Positions 17,379 to 25,300 of a stretch of 64,000 nucleotides of DNA are shown here, in pieces (position 1 is the first letter of the stretch; each line of letters opens with the position of its first letter). The DNA is taken from contig NZ_JACHIN010000005.1 in assembly GCF_014203235.1 (NCBI RefSeq), positions 310,001 to 374,000 of the forward strand, written 5' to 3'. Origin of the DNA: Nonomuraea endophytica (lineage in GTDB: Bacteria > Actinomycetota > Actinomycetes > Streptosporangiales > Streptosporangiaceae). The position numbers were made by a program, and so were the translations under genes. Below the pieces are notes generated by a model. It saw only the letters and a list, made by a program, of their open reading frames with translations. It ran no database searches and was not told the origin of the DNA.

Positions 17379-18138
17379 CGTCACCTCCCGCTGTCGCGAC
17401 GAGCCGCCAATGGAACTCCATCAGACGCTGGACGCCCTTGTCGATGTGCGCTTCGGTGAGGCGTCTGGCGCTCTCGGCGTCGCGGGCGGCCACGGCGTCG
17501 ATGACCGCGGTGTGGCTGTGCACGACCTCGGCGGGGTCGACGGCCTCGCCGTACGGGAGCCAGAGCAGTTCGCCCGCCTCGGCCTGGATGTCGATCTCGG
17601 CGCGGGTGAGCCGGACGGACTGGGCGGCGGCGGCGAGTTCGATGTGGAAGCGGCCGTCGGCGCGGCGGCGCTCGCCCATCGTGGTGGCCTTCTCCAGCTT
17701 GGCGACGACCTGGCGCAGGCGCTGGACGTTCTCCCCCGAGGCGCGCAGCGCGGCCAGGCGGGCGGCGGTTCCGGCGATGGCGGCGCGGTAGTCGCCGATC
17801 TCGCGTAGCTCGGAGCTGCTCAGCTCGCGCAGGCGCTGGCGCAGGCGGGCGGCCGACGGGTCGGCCGGGCCGCGCACGAACGTGCCGCCGCCTCTGCCGC
17901 GCCGGGTCTCGACCAGGCCGCGCTCGCGCAGGGCGGCCAACGCGGCGCGCAGGGTGACGGTGGAGACGTTGAGCGCTCCGGCCAGCTCCAGCTCCGAGGG
18001 GAGCTGGTCGCCGTCGGCGACGAGCCCCAGGGCGATGGCCTCGGCCAGGCGGCGCACGACGACCTCCACGCGGCCCGAGCCGTCGTCGAGCGGGGCGAAG
18101 ACAGCCGACACCGGCAGCTGGGTCACGGGCACCAGCAT
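17359..18138 (-). CDS. GntR family regulator (FadR/FCD type)
   Basis: A 259-residue repressor. Residues about 20-95 form the GntR winged helix (DGDQLPSELELAGALNVSTVTLRAALAALRERGLVETRRGRGGGTFV). Residues about 100-240 are the FCD helical effector domain (FHIELAAAAQSVRLTRAE, VHSHTAVIDAVAARDAESAR). The histidines there could hold a metal and an organic acid, as in related lactate or gluconate regulators. It is divergent from the Fe-S/FAD oxidase operon and is its most likely controller, sensing a substrate or product of that pathway. Confidence 0.9.
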   Translation of the reverse strand: MLVPVTQLPVSAVFAPLDDGSGRVEVVVRRLAEAIALGLVADGDQLPSELELAGALNVSTVTLRAALAALRERGLVETRRGRGGGTFVRGPADPSAARLRQRLRELSSSELREIGDYRAAIAGTAARLAALRASGENVQRLRQVVAKLEKATTMGERRRADGRFHIELAAAAQSVRLTRAEIDIQAEAGELLWLPYGEAVDPAEVVHSHTAVIDAVAARDAESARRLTEAHIDKGVQRLMEFHWRLVATAGGDDGGSTR

Positions 18139-18201
18139 ATTGCCTTTTGAAATATGAACTCATAGTTTTAAGCGCAACCCCGAACTCGTTGGGAGGCCCC
18201 C
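18139..18201. promoter_or_regulatory. Divergent promoter region, GntR to oxidase operon
   Basis: The 63-bp AT-rich gap holds AACT-CAT-AGTT (18157-18167), a short inverted repeat that may be the GntR half-sites. The site is short, so it is only a candidate. Confidence 0.35.
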
Positions 18202-19386
18202 GTGCCCGACGCCGACAAGAGGTTCGCCGAGGAGTGGCGCGACGCCGCCTACAACTGCTTCTCCTCCGGCCACAAGTTCTGCCGCGAGGTCTGCCCGGTC
18301 ATGCAGGTCACGCGGAACGAGTCCTGGAGCCCCACCGCCTTCCACGCCAACGTGGTCGCGATGGAGAAGGGCGAACTGGAGATCTCCGACGTGGCGGCGG
18401 ACTACGTCAACTGCACCGGCTGCGGAGCCTGCGAGCTGCGCTGCCCCAACTCCCTGTTCACCGGCGACTTCTACCGCTTCCGCACCCGGACCGTCGACCT
18501 GGTCAAGGCCGCGCGGGCGCTGGCCGTCTCCCAGGACGTGCACCAGGACGCCTGGCGGCGCTGGAACGCCGAGACCGACGAGCGCTCCCACGAGCCCGTC
18601 ACCGAGGCCGCCGGGCAGGAGCGCGTGCGCGACTGGGCCGAGGGCCTGGAGCTGGCCATCGGCGGGGAGACGATCCTGTTCGTCGACTGCGAGGCCGCCT
18701 TCCACCGTACGAGCGTGCCGCGTGCCGTTGCCCGGATGCTCAACCTGGCCGGATACAAGTTCGGCCTGATGAACGAGCAGTGGTGCTGCGGCGGACCGGC
18801 CGCCGAGATGGGCTACGAGGAGCAGGCCAGGCGCTTCGCACGGCACAACCTCGACGACTGGCGGGCCTCGGGCGTGCGGCGGGTGCTGGTGCTCGACCCG
18901 CACGACTACATCACCTTCACCGAGGACTACCCCAAGTACTTCGGCGACGACTACGACATCGAGATCGTGCTGGTCGTGGAGCTGCTCGCGGAGCTGGTCC
19001 GCGAGGGACGGCTCACGCCGCACATCCCCGTCGAGCGCAGCGTCACCTACCACGACCCGTGCCGCCTCAACAAGCGCAAGGGCGTCTGGCGGGAGCCGCG
19101 CGAGTTGCTGCGCGCGATCCCCGGGCTGACCTTCACCGACGTGGACCGGGTCACCCAGTGGTCCTACTGCTCGGGCGGAGGCGGCGGGCTGCCGATCGAG
19201 AAGCCGGAGCTGACCGCGCGGATCAGCGCGAGCCGCATCGACAAGGCCGCCGAGCTGGGGGTGGACACGCTGGTGAGCGCCTGCCCGTGGTCGGAGCGGC
19301 CGCTGTCGGAGGCGGGCCGGGCCCGCTCGATCGACGTGGTGGACCTGTTCGAGCTGCTCGCGACCTCACTGGGGGTGGCGCCGTGA
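18202..19386 (+). CDS. Fe-S protein with CCG domains (GlcF/LldE-like electron-transfer subunit)
   Basis: A 394-residue protein. Two cysteine clusters near the N-terminus (CFSSGHKFCREVCPVM and CTGCGACELRCPN) bind 4Fe-4S centres. Later cysteines resemble the CCG domain pair of heterodisulphide reductase and glycolate oxidase GlcF: EQWCCGGPAAEMG, and YCSGGGGG with ACPWSERP. It likely accepts electrons from the FAD oxidase encoded next, with which it overlaps by 4 bp (GTGA). The GTG at 18202 follows GGGAGG. The substrate is probably a hydroxy or amino acid handled by the same operon. Confidence 0.88.
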   Translation: MPDADKRFAEEWRDAAYNCFSSGHKFCREVCPVMQVTRNESWSPTAFHANVVAMEKGELEISDVAADYVNCTGCGACELRCPNSLFTGDFYRFRTRTVDLVKAARALAVSQDVHQDAWRRWNAETDERSHEPVTEAAGQERVRDWAEGLELAIGGETILFVDCEAAFHRTSVPRAVARMLNLAGYKFGLMNEQWCCGGPAAEMGYEEQARRFARHNLDDWRASGVRRVLVLDPHDYITFTEDYPKYFGDDYDIEIVLVVELLAELVREGRLTPHIPVERSVTYHDPCRLNKRKGVWREPRELLRAIPGLTFTDVDRVTQWSYCSGGGGGLPIEKPELTARISASRIDKAAELGVDTLVSACPWSERPLSEAGRARSIDVVDLFELLATSLGVAP

Positions 19387-20885
19387 CCGTCACCGCGCTC
19401 AGCGATCCCGTGCTCGGCGAGCTGCGCCAGATCCTCGGCGACGAGCACGTGCTCACCGGCAAGGCCGACCGGCTGAACCGGGCCCGCGTGCCCGCGCCGT
19501 TCCCCGTGCACCGCTGGGCCGAGCGGCTGCCCGACCTGGTGGTCATGCCCGGCAGCACCGAGGAGGTGGCCGAGGTGCTCAAGCTGGCCAACCGGCTGCG
19601 GGTCCCGGTGGTGCCGCGCGACGGCGGCACCGGGCTGACGGACGGGGCGGTGCCGCTGCGGGGCGGCATCCTCGTGGACGTGAAACGGCTCAACCACATC
19701 AAGGATCTGGATCTGGACAACCGCACCTGCACGGTCGGCACCGGCATCAACGCGCTCAAGCTCAACGAACGGCTGGCCGTACACGATCTGATCTATCCCG
19801 ACGACCCGGCCTCCTATCCGTGCTCGCTGGTCGGCGGCCGGATCGGCACGAGCGGCTGGTCGCTCATCGGCTCCCGCTACGGGCACACGCGCGACCTGGT
19901 CCTGAGCTTCGACCATGTGCTGCCGAGCGGGCAGGTCATCCACGTAGGCGATGGCATAGGCCGAAAAATCACGAAATCGTCGAGCGGCTACCAGCTCAAA
20001 CACCTTTTCATGGGCCATCAGGGCACGCTCGGCATCGCCACCGAGGCCACGCTCAAGCTCTTCCCCAAGCCGGAGGCCGAGTTCTCCCCCTTCTGGGCGT
20101 TCTCGGACTACGCCGACGCCTACCGCTGCGTCGGCCTGCTGGCCCGCGCCGGGGTGGCCACGTTCGCCGGAGCGGTGCTGTTCGACGAGTGGAAGGTCGC
20201 CTACCTGCGCCGCGACGACGAGGCCTACATCCCGCAGCCGTCGTCGGTGAAGGCCCTGGTCTGCGCCGCCCTGTACGGCTACGCCGACGAGGTGGAAGCG
20301 GGCGGCAGGCGGCTCATGCGCATCGCCCGCGACGCCGGCGCCCGCTATCTGGGCGACGAGATCTCCCAGGGCGACTGGGCCGCCCGCCACGACCGCTACG
20401 CCACCCCGCTGCACGGCCGCACGAAGTCCGGCCAGGTGGCGCCGATGAGCTGGCACTGCGAGGACGCCTCGATCAACTACACGAATCTCCCCTCGGTCCG
20501 CCTGGCCTGGCACGAGATCGCCGACCGGCTGCGGCGCGAGAGCGACGTCTTCGACGACTGGGGCATGTTCGCCTACACCAACGGCGCGACCGGCGCCGAC
20601 TACCTGACCGAGATCGACATCGGCATCTGGGAGCAGCGCCTGGACGACCGGACGTGGGCGGCCTGGGTACGCGCCAAGCGGGACCTGGCGGCGGTGGCCC
20701 TGGCCCACGGCGGGTCGATCAGCGCCTGCCACGGCTCGTGCCGCGAGGGCGAGGTGGACCTGGTGCCGCAGGAGCTCGGCGGCGGCTTCGAGGTGATGCT
20801 CCAGATCAAGCGGGCGCTGGATCCCCACAACATCATGAACCCGGGCAAGTACCTGCTCGACCAGGCATACGGAGCACCATCATGA
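19383..20885 (+). CDS. FAD-linked oxidase (GlcD-like dehydrogenase)
   Basis: A 500-residue flavoprotein of the FAD_binding_4 type. The PP-loop region is LRVPVVPRDGGTGLTDGAVP, followed by the FAD-contacting GRIGTSGWSLIGSRYGHTRDLV and a GHQGTLGIATEATLKLFPKP signature. The C-terminus ends DPHNIMNPGKYL, the usual closing motif of GlcD/D-lactate dehydrogenase enzymes. It probably oxidises a 2-hydroxy acid or a similar carbon centre, passing electrons to the Fe-S partner. The start GTG overlaps the previous stop, and its own stop overlaps the ATG of the small 84-aa gene. Confidence 0.9.
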   Translation: MTVTALSDPVLGELRQILGDEHVLTGKADRLNRARVPAPFPVHRWAERLPDLVVMPGSTEEVAEVLKLANRLRVPVVPRDGGTGLTDGAVPLRGGILVDVKRLNHIKDLDLDNRTCTVGTGINALKLNERLAVHDLIYPDDPASYPCSLVGGRIGTSGWSLIGSRYGHTRDLVLSFDHVLPSGQVIHVGDGIGRKITKSSSGYQLKHLFMGHQGTLGIATEATLKLFPKPEAEFSPFWAFSDYADAYRCVGLLARAGVATFAGAVLFDEWKVAYLRRDDEAYIPQPSSVKALVCAALYGYADEVEAGGRRLMRIARDAGARYLGDEISQGDWAARHDRYATPLHGRTKSGQVAPMSWHCEDASINYTNLPSVRLAWHEIADRLRRESDVFDDWGMFAYTNGATGADYLTEIDIGIWEQRLDDRTWAAWVRAKRDLAAVALAHGGSISACHGSCREGEVDLVPQELGGGFEVMLQIKRALDPHNIMNPGKYLLDQAYGAPS

Positions 20886-21136
20886 AATATCGCCGGTCGG
20901 AGGAAATGTCGCCACCGCCTGCCGTACCCGTGACCGATGTGGCGATCACCCGGTTCGAGCACGTCTACGAGGTCGCGCCGGAGCTGATGACCGAGCACGT
21001 CCTCCAGCAGGAGTTCCCCAACTGGGACACGCTGCGGCTGGTCCACTCCCGGGCCGACCACCTGGCCTGGATGCACCGCCACTTCGCGCACACGGTGGTC
21101 TCGGGCGAGGAGCTGCTCCATGAGCTCGACGGATGA
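20882..21136 (+). CDS. Small conserved-position protein of unknown function (84 aa)
   Basis: An 84-residue soluble protein beginning MKYRRSEEMSPPPAVPVTDV and ending ELLHELDG. It has several histidines and tryptophans (NWDTLRLVHSRADHLAWMHRHF) and acidic patches. I do not recognise the family. The ATGA overlap with the FAD oxidase and the 17-bp overlap with the permease start put it firmly inside the operon, so it may be an accessory subunit of the oxidase or a regulator of the transporter. The frame is supported by both overlaps rather than by homology. Confidence 0.65.
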   Translation: MKYRRSEEMSPPPAVPVTDVAITRFEHVYEVAPELMTEHVLQQEFPNWDTLRLVHSRADHLAWMHRHFAHTVVSGEELLHELDG

Positions 21137-22583
21137 CCGGCGCCTGGCCGATCTCGGCTACACCTCGGAGTTCCGCAGGGACATGAGCCTGTGGGCGAAC
21201 TTCTCGCTCGGGTTCACCTATCTGTCCCCCGTCGTCGGGATCTACACGCTCTTCGCCACCTCGCTGGCCGCGGGCGGGCCGCCGATGATCTGGAGCCTGG
21301 TGCTCGTGGGCGCCGGGCAGTTCCTGGTCGCGCTGGTCTTCGGGGAGATCGTCTCGCAATATCCGCTGACCGGCGGCATCTACCCGTGGGCGCGGCGGCT
21401 GTGGGGGCGGCGCTGGGCGTGGATGACCGGGTGGGTCTACCTCGTGGCGCTCCTGGTGACGATCGCCAGCGTGGCCTACGGGGCGGGGCCGTACCTGTCG
21501 GCGTTCCTCGGCATCGGGGTGAGCACCTGGAACACGATCCTGGGCGCGGTGGTGATCATCGGGGTGGCGCTGGCGATCAACCTGGCCGGCACGCGGGCGC
21601 TGGCGGTCGCGGCCATCGTGGGGTTCGCGGCGGAGCTGGCCGGGGCGCTGGCCGTGGGCGGCTGGCTGCTGCTGACGCAGCGCCATCACGGGCTCGGGGT
21701 GCTGTTCGACACGTTCGGGGCGGGCAGCGGCTCCGGATACTTCACCGCTTTCCTGGCGGCCGGGCTGATCGGGATCTTCCAGTACTACGGCTTCGAGGCC
21801 TGCGGTGACGTCGCGGAAGAGGTGCCCGACCCCACCCGGCGCATCCCCAAGGCCATGCGCATGACCATCTACGTCGGCGGCGCCGCGGCCACCTTCGTCT
21901 GCCTGGCGCTGCTGCTGGCCGTGCCGGACTTCGCCGCGGTGATCGCCGGCACGAGCACGGACCCGGTGACCGGCGTGCTCACCGCCGCGTTCGGCGAGGG
22001 CGGGCTGCGGGTGGTGCTCGGCGTGGTGCTGCTGTCGTTCCTGTCGTGCGCGCTCAGCCTGCAGGCCGCCGCCGGCCGCCTGCTCTACTCCTACGCCCGC
22101 GACGACATGATCGCCGGCAGCCGGATCTTCAAGCGCTTCTCCCCCGCGCGCCACATCCCGCCCTACGCGCTGCTGGTGGCCGCCGTCGTGCCCGCGCTCG
22201 TGGTGCTCGGCTCGGTCATCTCGGCTGACGCGCTGGTGAAGATCATTTCGTTCGCGGTCCTCGGCATCTACCTGGGCTTCCAGATGGTCGTCCTCGCCGC
22301 GCTGCGGGCGCGGCTGCGCGGCTGGCGGCCGTCCGGGCCCTTCACGCTGGGCGCCGCCGGGCTCGCGGTCAACATCGCGGCCCTGGTGTACGGCGTGCTG
22401 GCCATCCTCAACATGGTCTGGCCACGCACACCCGAGGCGCCCTGGTACGACGACTACCTCGTGCTGCTGTCCGGCGTGGCGGTCGTCGCCGCCGGGCTGG
22501 TCTATCTGGTGGCCGCCCGGCCGTACGAGCACGGCGCCGCCCCCGCCGGCGACGCCATCCCCCAGAAGGCAGGTTCCCCATGA
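21120..22583 (+). CDS. APC family amino acid/amine permease
   Basis: A 487-residue membrane transporter with about 12 hydrophobic helices. The first cytoplasmic segment is DLGYTSEFRRDMSLWANFSLGFTYLSPVVG, with the helix-1 break typical of APC carriers of amino acids, GABA, choline or polyamines. GGIYPWARRLWGRRWAWMTG and EEVPDPTRRIPKAM are family landmarks. It starts inside the 84-aa gene and its stop overlaps the LLM gene start (ATGA). It probably imports the substrate of the oxidase system, favouring an amino acid or amine. Confidence 0.9.
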   Translation: MSSTDDRRLADLGYTSEFRRDMSLWANFSLGFTYLSPVVGIYTLFATSLAAGGPPMIWSLVLVGAGQFLVALVFGEIVSQYPLTGGIYPWARRLWGRRWAWMTGWVYLVALLVTIASVAYGAGPYLSAFLGIGVSTWNTILGAVVIIGVALAINLAGTRALAVAAIVGFAAELAGALAVGGWLLLTQRHHGLGVLFDTFGAGSGSGYFTAFLAAGLIGIFQYYGFEACGDVAEEVPDPTRRIPKAMRMTIYVGGAAATFVCLALLLAVPDFAAVIAGTSTDPVTGVLTAAFGEGGLRVVLGVVLLSFLSCALSLQAAAGRLLYSYARDDMIAGSRIFKRFSPARHIPPYALLVAAVVPALVVLGSVISADALVKIISFAVLGIYLGFQMVVLAALRARLRGWRPSGPFTLGAAGLAVNIAALVYGVLAILNMVWPRTPEAPWYDDYLVLLSGVAVVAAGLVYLVAARPYEHGAAPAGDAIPQKAGSP

Positions 22584-23632
22584 AGTTCAGCTACGTGATG
22601 CTCCCCGACTACCCGCTGACCGACTCCCTGCGTTCGATCAAGCTCGCCGACGAACTGGGCTTCCACGCCTGCTACGCAGCCGACGAGACCTGGCACAAGG
22701 ACCTGTGGCTGCTGTTCGCCGCCGCCTCGCAGCAGACCTCGCGCATCCGGTTCGGCCCGAGCGTCTCCTCGGTCGTCCTGCGCGAGCCGTCCCTCATCGC
22801 CCAGGCCGCCGCCACGCTCGACGAGCTCAGCGGCGGACGCGCCGAAGTGGTGCTGAGCTGCGGCAACTTCGGCCTCCTCGCCCAGTACGGCATCGACTGG
22901 ACCGTCTCCAAGCCCCTGTCGCGGGTCAAGGAGGCGGCGTACGTGGTCCGCACCCTGCTCGACACCGGCGCCATCACCCACCAGGGCGAGTTCTTCACCT
23001 ACAACGGCCTGTTCACCTTCGCCCGGCCGGTGCAGGAGCGGGTGCCGGTCAAGTTCGGCGCCATGCGCGGCCCGCGCTCCTTCCAGGCGGCCGGCGAACT
23101 GTCCGACGGCGTCCACCACGCGCTCAGCTACACCCGCGAGGCCTACGACTACCTGGTCGAGCACTTCAGCGCCGGCGCCGCGAAGGCGGGCAAGGACCCG
23201 TCCGCGCTGGACATCGGCGCCTGGGTCGTCTTCGCCACCGGCCCCGACTCGGCCGTCGCCAAGGAGGCCGCCCGCAGCATGGTCGGCCTGTACGCCTCGT
23301 CGATGCCCGCCGAGCAACTGGAGCGCAACGGCGTCAACCCCAACGCGATGAAGCCCGTGGTGGAGGCGCTCGGCGCCGGAGATCTGGCCCGCGCCATCGA
23401 GCTCACCACCCCCGAGATCGGCGAGCGCCTGTCCATCGCCGGCACGCCCGAGGAGTGCGTGGCCAAGATCAAGCGGGAGATCGAGCCTGCCGGGGTCAAT
23501 CACATGATCCTCGCGGTGACCGACGCGACGCTGGTCAAGCAGTTCATGGGCCGCGACCTGCCGGACGTGGCCGACGTGGACACCCAGCTCCGGCTGATCC
23601 ACGACCAGATCATGCCCGCCTTCGAGAGCTGA
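22580..23632 (+). CDS. LLM-class (luciferase-like) F420/FMN-dependent oxidoreductase
   Basis: A 350-residue TIM-barrel enzyme. The N-terminus SYVMLPDYPLTDSLRSIKLADELGF and the flavin-pocket strands TSRIRFGPSVSS and LDELSGGRAEVVLSCGN are typical of the methylene-tetrahydromethanopterin-reductase-like LLM group in actinomycetes. The C-terminal IAGTPEECVAKIKREI is also characteristic. It is the last gene of the overlapping operon and may carry out a hydride transfer or monooxygenation on the transported compound or its oxidation product. Confidence 0.88.
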   Translation: MKFSYVMLPDYPLTDSLRSIKLADELGFHACYAADETWHKDLWLLFAAASQQTSRIRFGPSVSSVVLREPSLIAQAAATLDELSGGRAEVVLSCGNFGLLAQYGIDWTVSKPLSRVKEAAYVVRTLLDTGAITHQGEFFTYNGLFTFARPVQERVPVKFGAMRGPRSFQAAGELSDGVHHALSYTREAYDYLVEHFSAGAAKAGKDPSALDIGAWVVFATGPDSAVAKEAARSMVGLYASSMPAEQLERNGVNPNAMKPVVEALGAGDLARAIELTTPEIGERLSIAGTPEECVAKIKREIEPAGVNHMILAVTDATLVKQFMGRDLPDVADVDTQLRLIHDQIMPAFES

Positions 23633-23640
23633 GGCCGGCG

Positions 23641-23735
23641 CCCCGCCGTACCGTGGAGGGGTGAGGTACGGCGGGGGCCGTGGAGGGCGAGTGGGGTACG
23701 GCGGGGGCCGCGGAGGGGTGGGGTACGGCGGGGCC
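23641..23735. repeat. Hairpin plus reiterated right arms (GGTACGGCGGGG)
   Basis: CCCCGCCGTACC (23641-23652) can pair with GGTACGGCGGGG (23665-23676), a 12-bp stem that could terminate the operon. The right arm recurs at 23695 and 23722 with similar GC-rich spacers, so three right arms face a single left arm. Confidence 0.7.
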
Positions 23736-24331
23736 TACAACGAGTCCAGCCAGGCCAGGAGGCGCGCGCCCTCGCGGTCCATGACGCCGGGCTCGCGCAG
23801 CGCGTTGGCCAGGAGCGACATGCCCTGGTAGGCGCCGACGAGCGTGAGGGCGAGGCCGTCGGGCTCGGGCAGGCCGAGCTCGCGGAACTGGCGTTCGGCC
23901 CAGTCGAGCAGCAGCCTGATCACCCGCCCGGCCTCGGCGTCCAGCCCGCCCTCTGCGCGCTTGTCGAGTTCGGCGGCGAGGGTGCCGGTGGGGCAACCGT
24001 AGCGGGCGGCCAGTTCGCGCTGGCTCACCCAGGCCTCGACCAGCCCTTTGAGCCGGGCCCGCGGATCGGGCAGCGCGTCCAGGCCGCCGGTGAGCGTGCC
24101 CAGCCGCCTGGCGTGCTCCGACAGCGCGGCGGCGACGAGTTCGTCCTTGGTCTTGAAGTAGTAGTAGACGTTGCCCACGGGGACGTCGGCGGCGCGGGCG
24201 ATGTCGGCGATCGTGGTCCGCTCGGCGCCCTGCCGGTGGACGACCTCGGCGGCGGCGCTCATCAGCCGCTGCCTCTTGGCGCCGGCCGCCCGCACCCGCG
24301 TGGAACCCTTCGAGTCAGTCACCTGACTCAC
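23735..24331 (-). CDS. TetR family transcriptional regulator
   Basis: A repressor of up to 198 residues. The HTH is RQRLMSAAAEVVHRQGAERTTIADIARAADVPVGNVYYYFKTKDELV, and the C-terminus is a helical effector domain. The longest frame starts at a GTG at 24331, but TATAGT just upstream looks like the -10 box, so transcription may begin near 24326. The second GTG at 24322 is then the better start. A perfect palindrome covers this start region. It is divergent from the NAD(P)-binding protein gene, probably its target. Confidence 0.85.
   Translation of the reverse strand: MSQVTDSKGSTRVRAAGAKRQRLMSAAAEVVHRQGAERTTIADIARAADVPVGNVYYYFKTKDELVAAALSEHARRLGTLTGGLDALPDPRARLKGLVEAWVSQRELAARYGCPTGTLAAELDKRAEGGLDAEAGRVIRLLLDWAERQFRELGLPEPDGLALTLVGAYQGMSLLANALREPGVMDREGARLLAWLDSL
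24312..24329. promoter_or_regulatory. Palindrome GAGTCAG-TCAC-CTGACTC at the TetR start
   Basis: Perfect 7-bp arms around a 4-base centre. It overlaps the predicted TetR transcription start and first codons. Related AGTCAG/AACT sequence appears again near 24365, before the NmrA-like gene. Likely TetR autoregulatory operator. Confidence 0.65.
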
Positions 24332-24393
24332 TATAGCGGCGCACCTGTGCTACGGTTCTTCTAAGTCAGCCAACTAACTAACTGGAGAACCTC

Positions 24394-25236
24394 ATGTTCG
24401 TTGTCACGGGAGCCACCGGGAACGTCGGCCGCGCCCTGGTGCGCACGCTGTACGAGGCGGGCGAGCAGGTCACCGCCGTCGCCCGCCGGATCACCGCCGC
24501 CGACGCGCCCGACGGTGTCCGCACGGTCGCCGCCGACCTGACCGACCCGGCCACGCTCGGCCCGGCGCTGCGGGGCGCGCGGGCGGCGTTCCTCCTGGTG
24601 CCGCCGGTGCTGGCGCCGGAGGCCGACGCCGGGGTGATGGCGGCGGTCGAGGCGGCGGGCGTAGGCCGGATCGTGGTCCTGACCTCACAGTCGGCCGCCA
24701 CCCGGCCCGAGTCGCCCGGCCACGGCCTGCGGGTGCGGCACTTCGAGGACCAGGCCATGGCCAGCGGCCTCGGCTGGACGGTGATCAGGCCCGGCGGCTT
24801 CGCCTCCAACGCCTACGCCTGGGCCGAGTCGGTCCGGGCGCGGCGCGAGGTCTTCGCGCCGTTCGCCGACGTGCCGCTGCCGGTCGTCCATCCGGACGAC
24901 ATCGCCGAGGTGGGAGCCGCCACGCTGCGGGACCCGGCCCACGACGGGCGTACGTACGTGCTGACCGGGCCGGAGCTGATCACGCCCCGACAGATGACCG
25001 CGGCCCTGGGCGACGCGCTCGGCGAGGAACTGGCCTTCACCGAGCTGACCCGCGCCGAGGCCAGGGCCCGGATGCTCGCGTTCATGCCCGAGGCGGTGGC
25101 CGACGGCACGCTGGACATCCTCGGCGAGCCGACCGCCGACGAGCAGAAGATCAGCCCGGACGTGGAGCGGGTGCTCGGCCGGGCGCCGCACTCCTTCGCC
25201 ACCTGGGCCGGGCAGAACGCCGCCGCGTTCGGGTAG
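24394..25236 (+). CDS. NmrA-like NAD(P)-binding oxidoreductase
   Basis: A 280-residue atypical SDR. The N-terminal Rossmann loop is VTGATGNVGRALVRTLYEAG. RGARAAFLLVPP, RIVVLTSQSA and TVIRPGGFASNAYAW follow the NAD(P)H-binding/NmrA pattern. It lacks a Tyr-x-x-x-Lys catalytic pair, which is common for this group that includes quinone reductase-like and redox-sensing proteins. The ATG follows CTGGAGAA. It is divergent from, and probably regulated by, the TetR repressor. Physiological substrate is unknown. Confidence 0.85.
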   Translation: MFVVTGATGNVGRALVRTLYEAGEQVTAVARRITAADAPDGVRTVAADLTDPATLGPALRGARAAFLLVPPVLAPEADAGVMAAVEAAGVGRIVVLTSQSAATRPESPGHGLRVRHFEDQAMASGLGWTVIRPGGFASNAYAWAESVRARREVFAPFADVPLPVVHPDDIAEVGAATLRDPAHDGRTYVLTGPELITPRQMTAALGDALGEELAFTELTRAEARARMLAFMPEAVADGTLDILGEPTADEQKISPDVERVLGRAPHSFATWAGQNAAAFG

Positions 25237-25300
25237 ACGCGCCGGGATGCGGCACGTGCGCATTCCTGGCAGAAGGGCTTACAGGCGGGATAATCAACCC

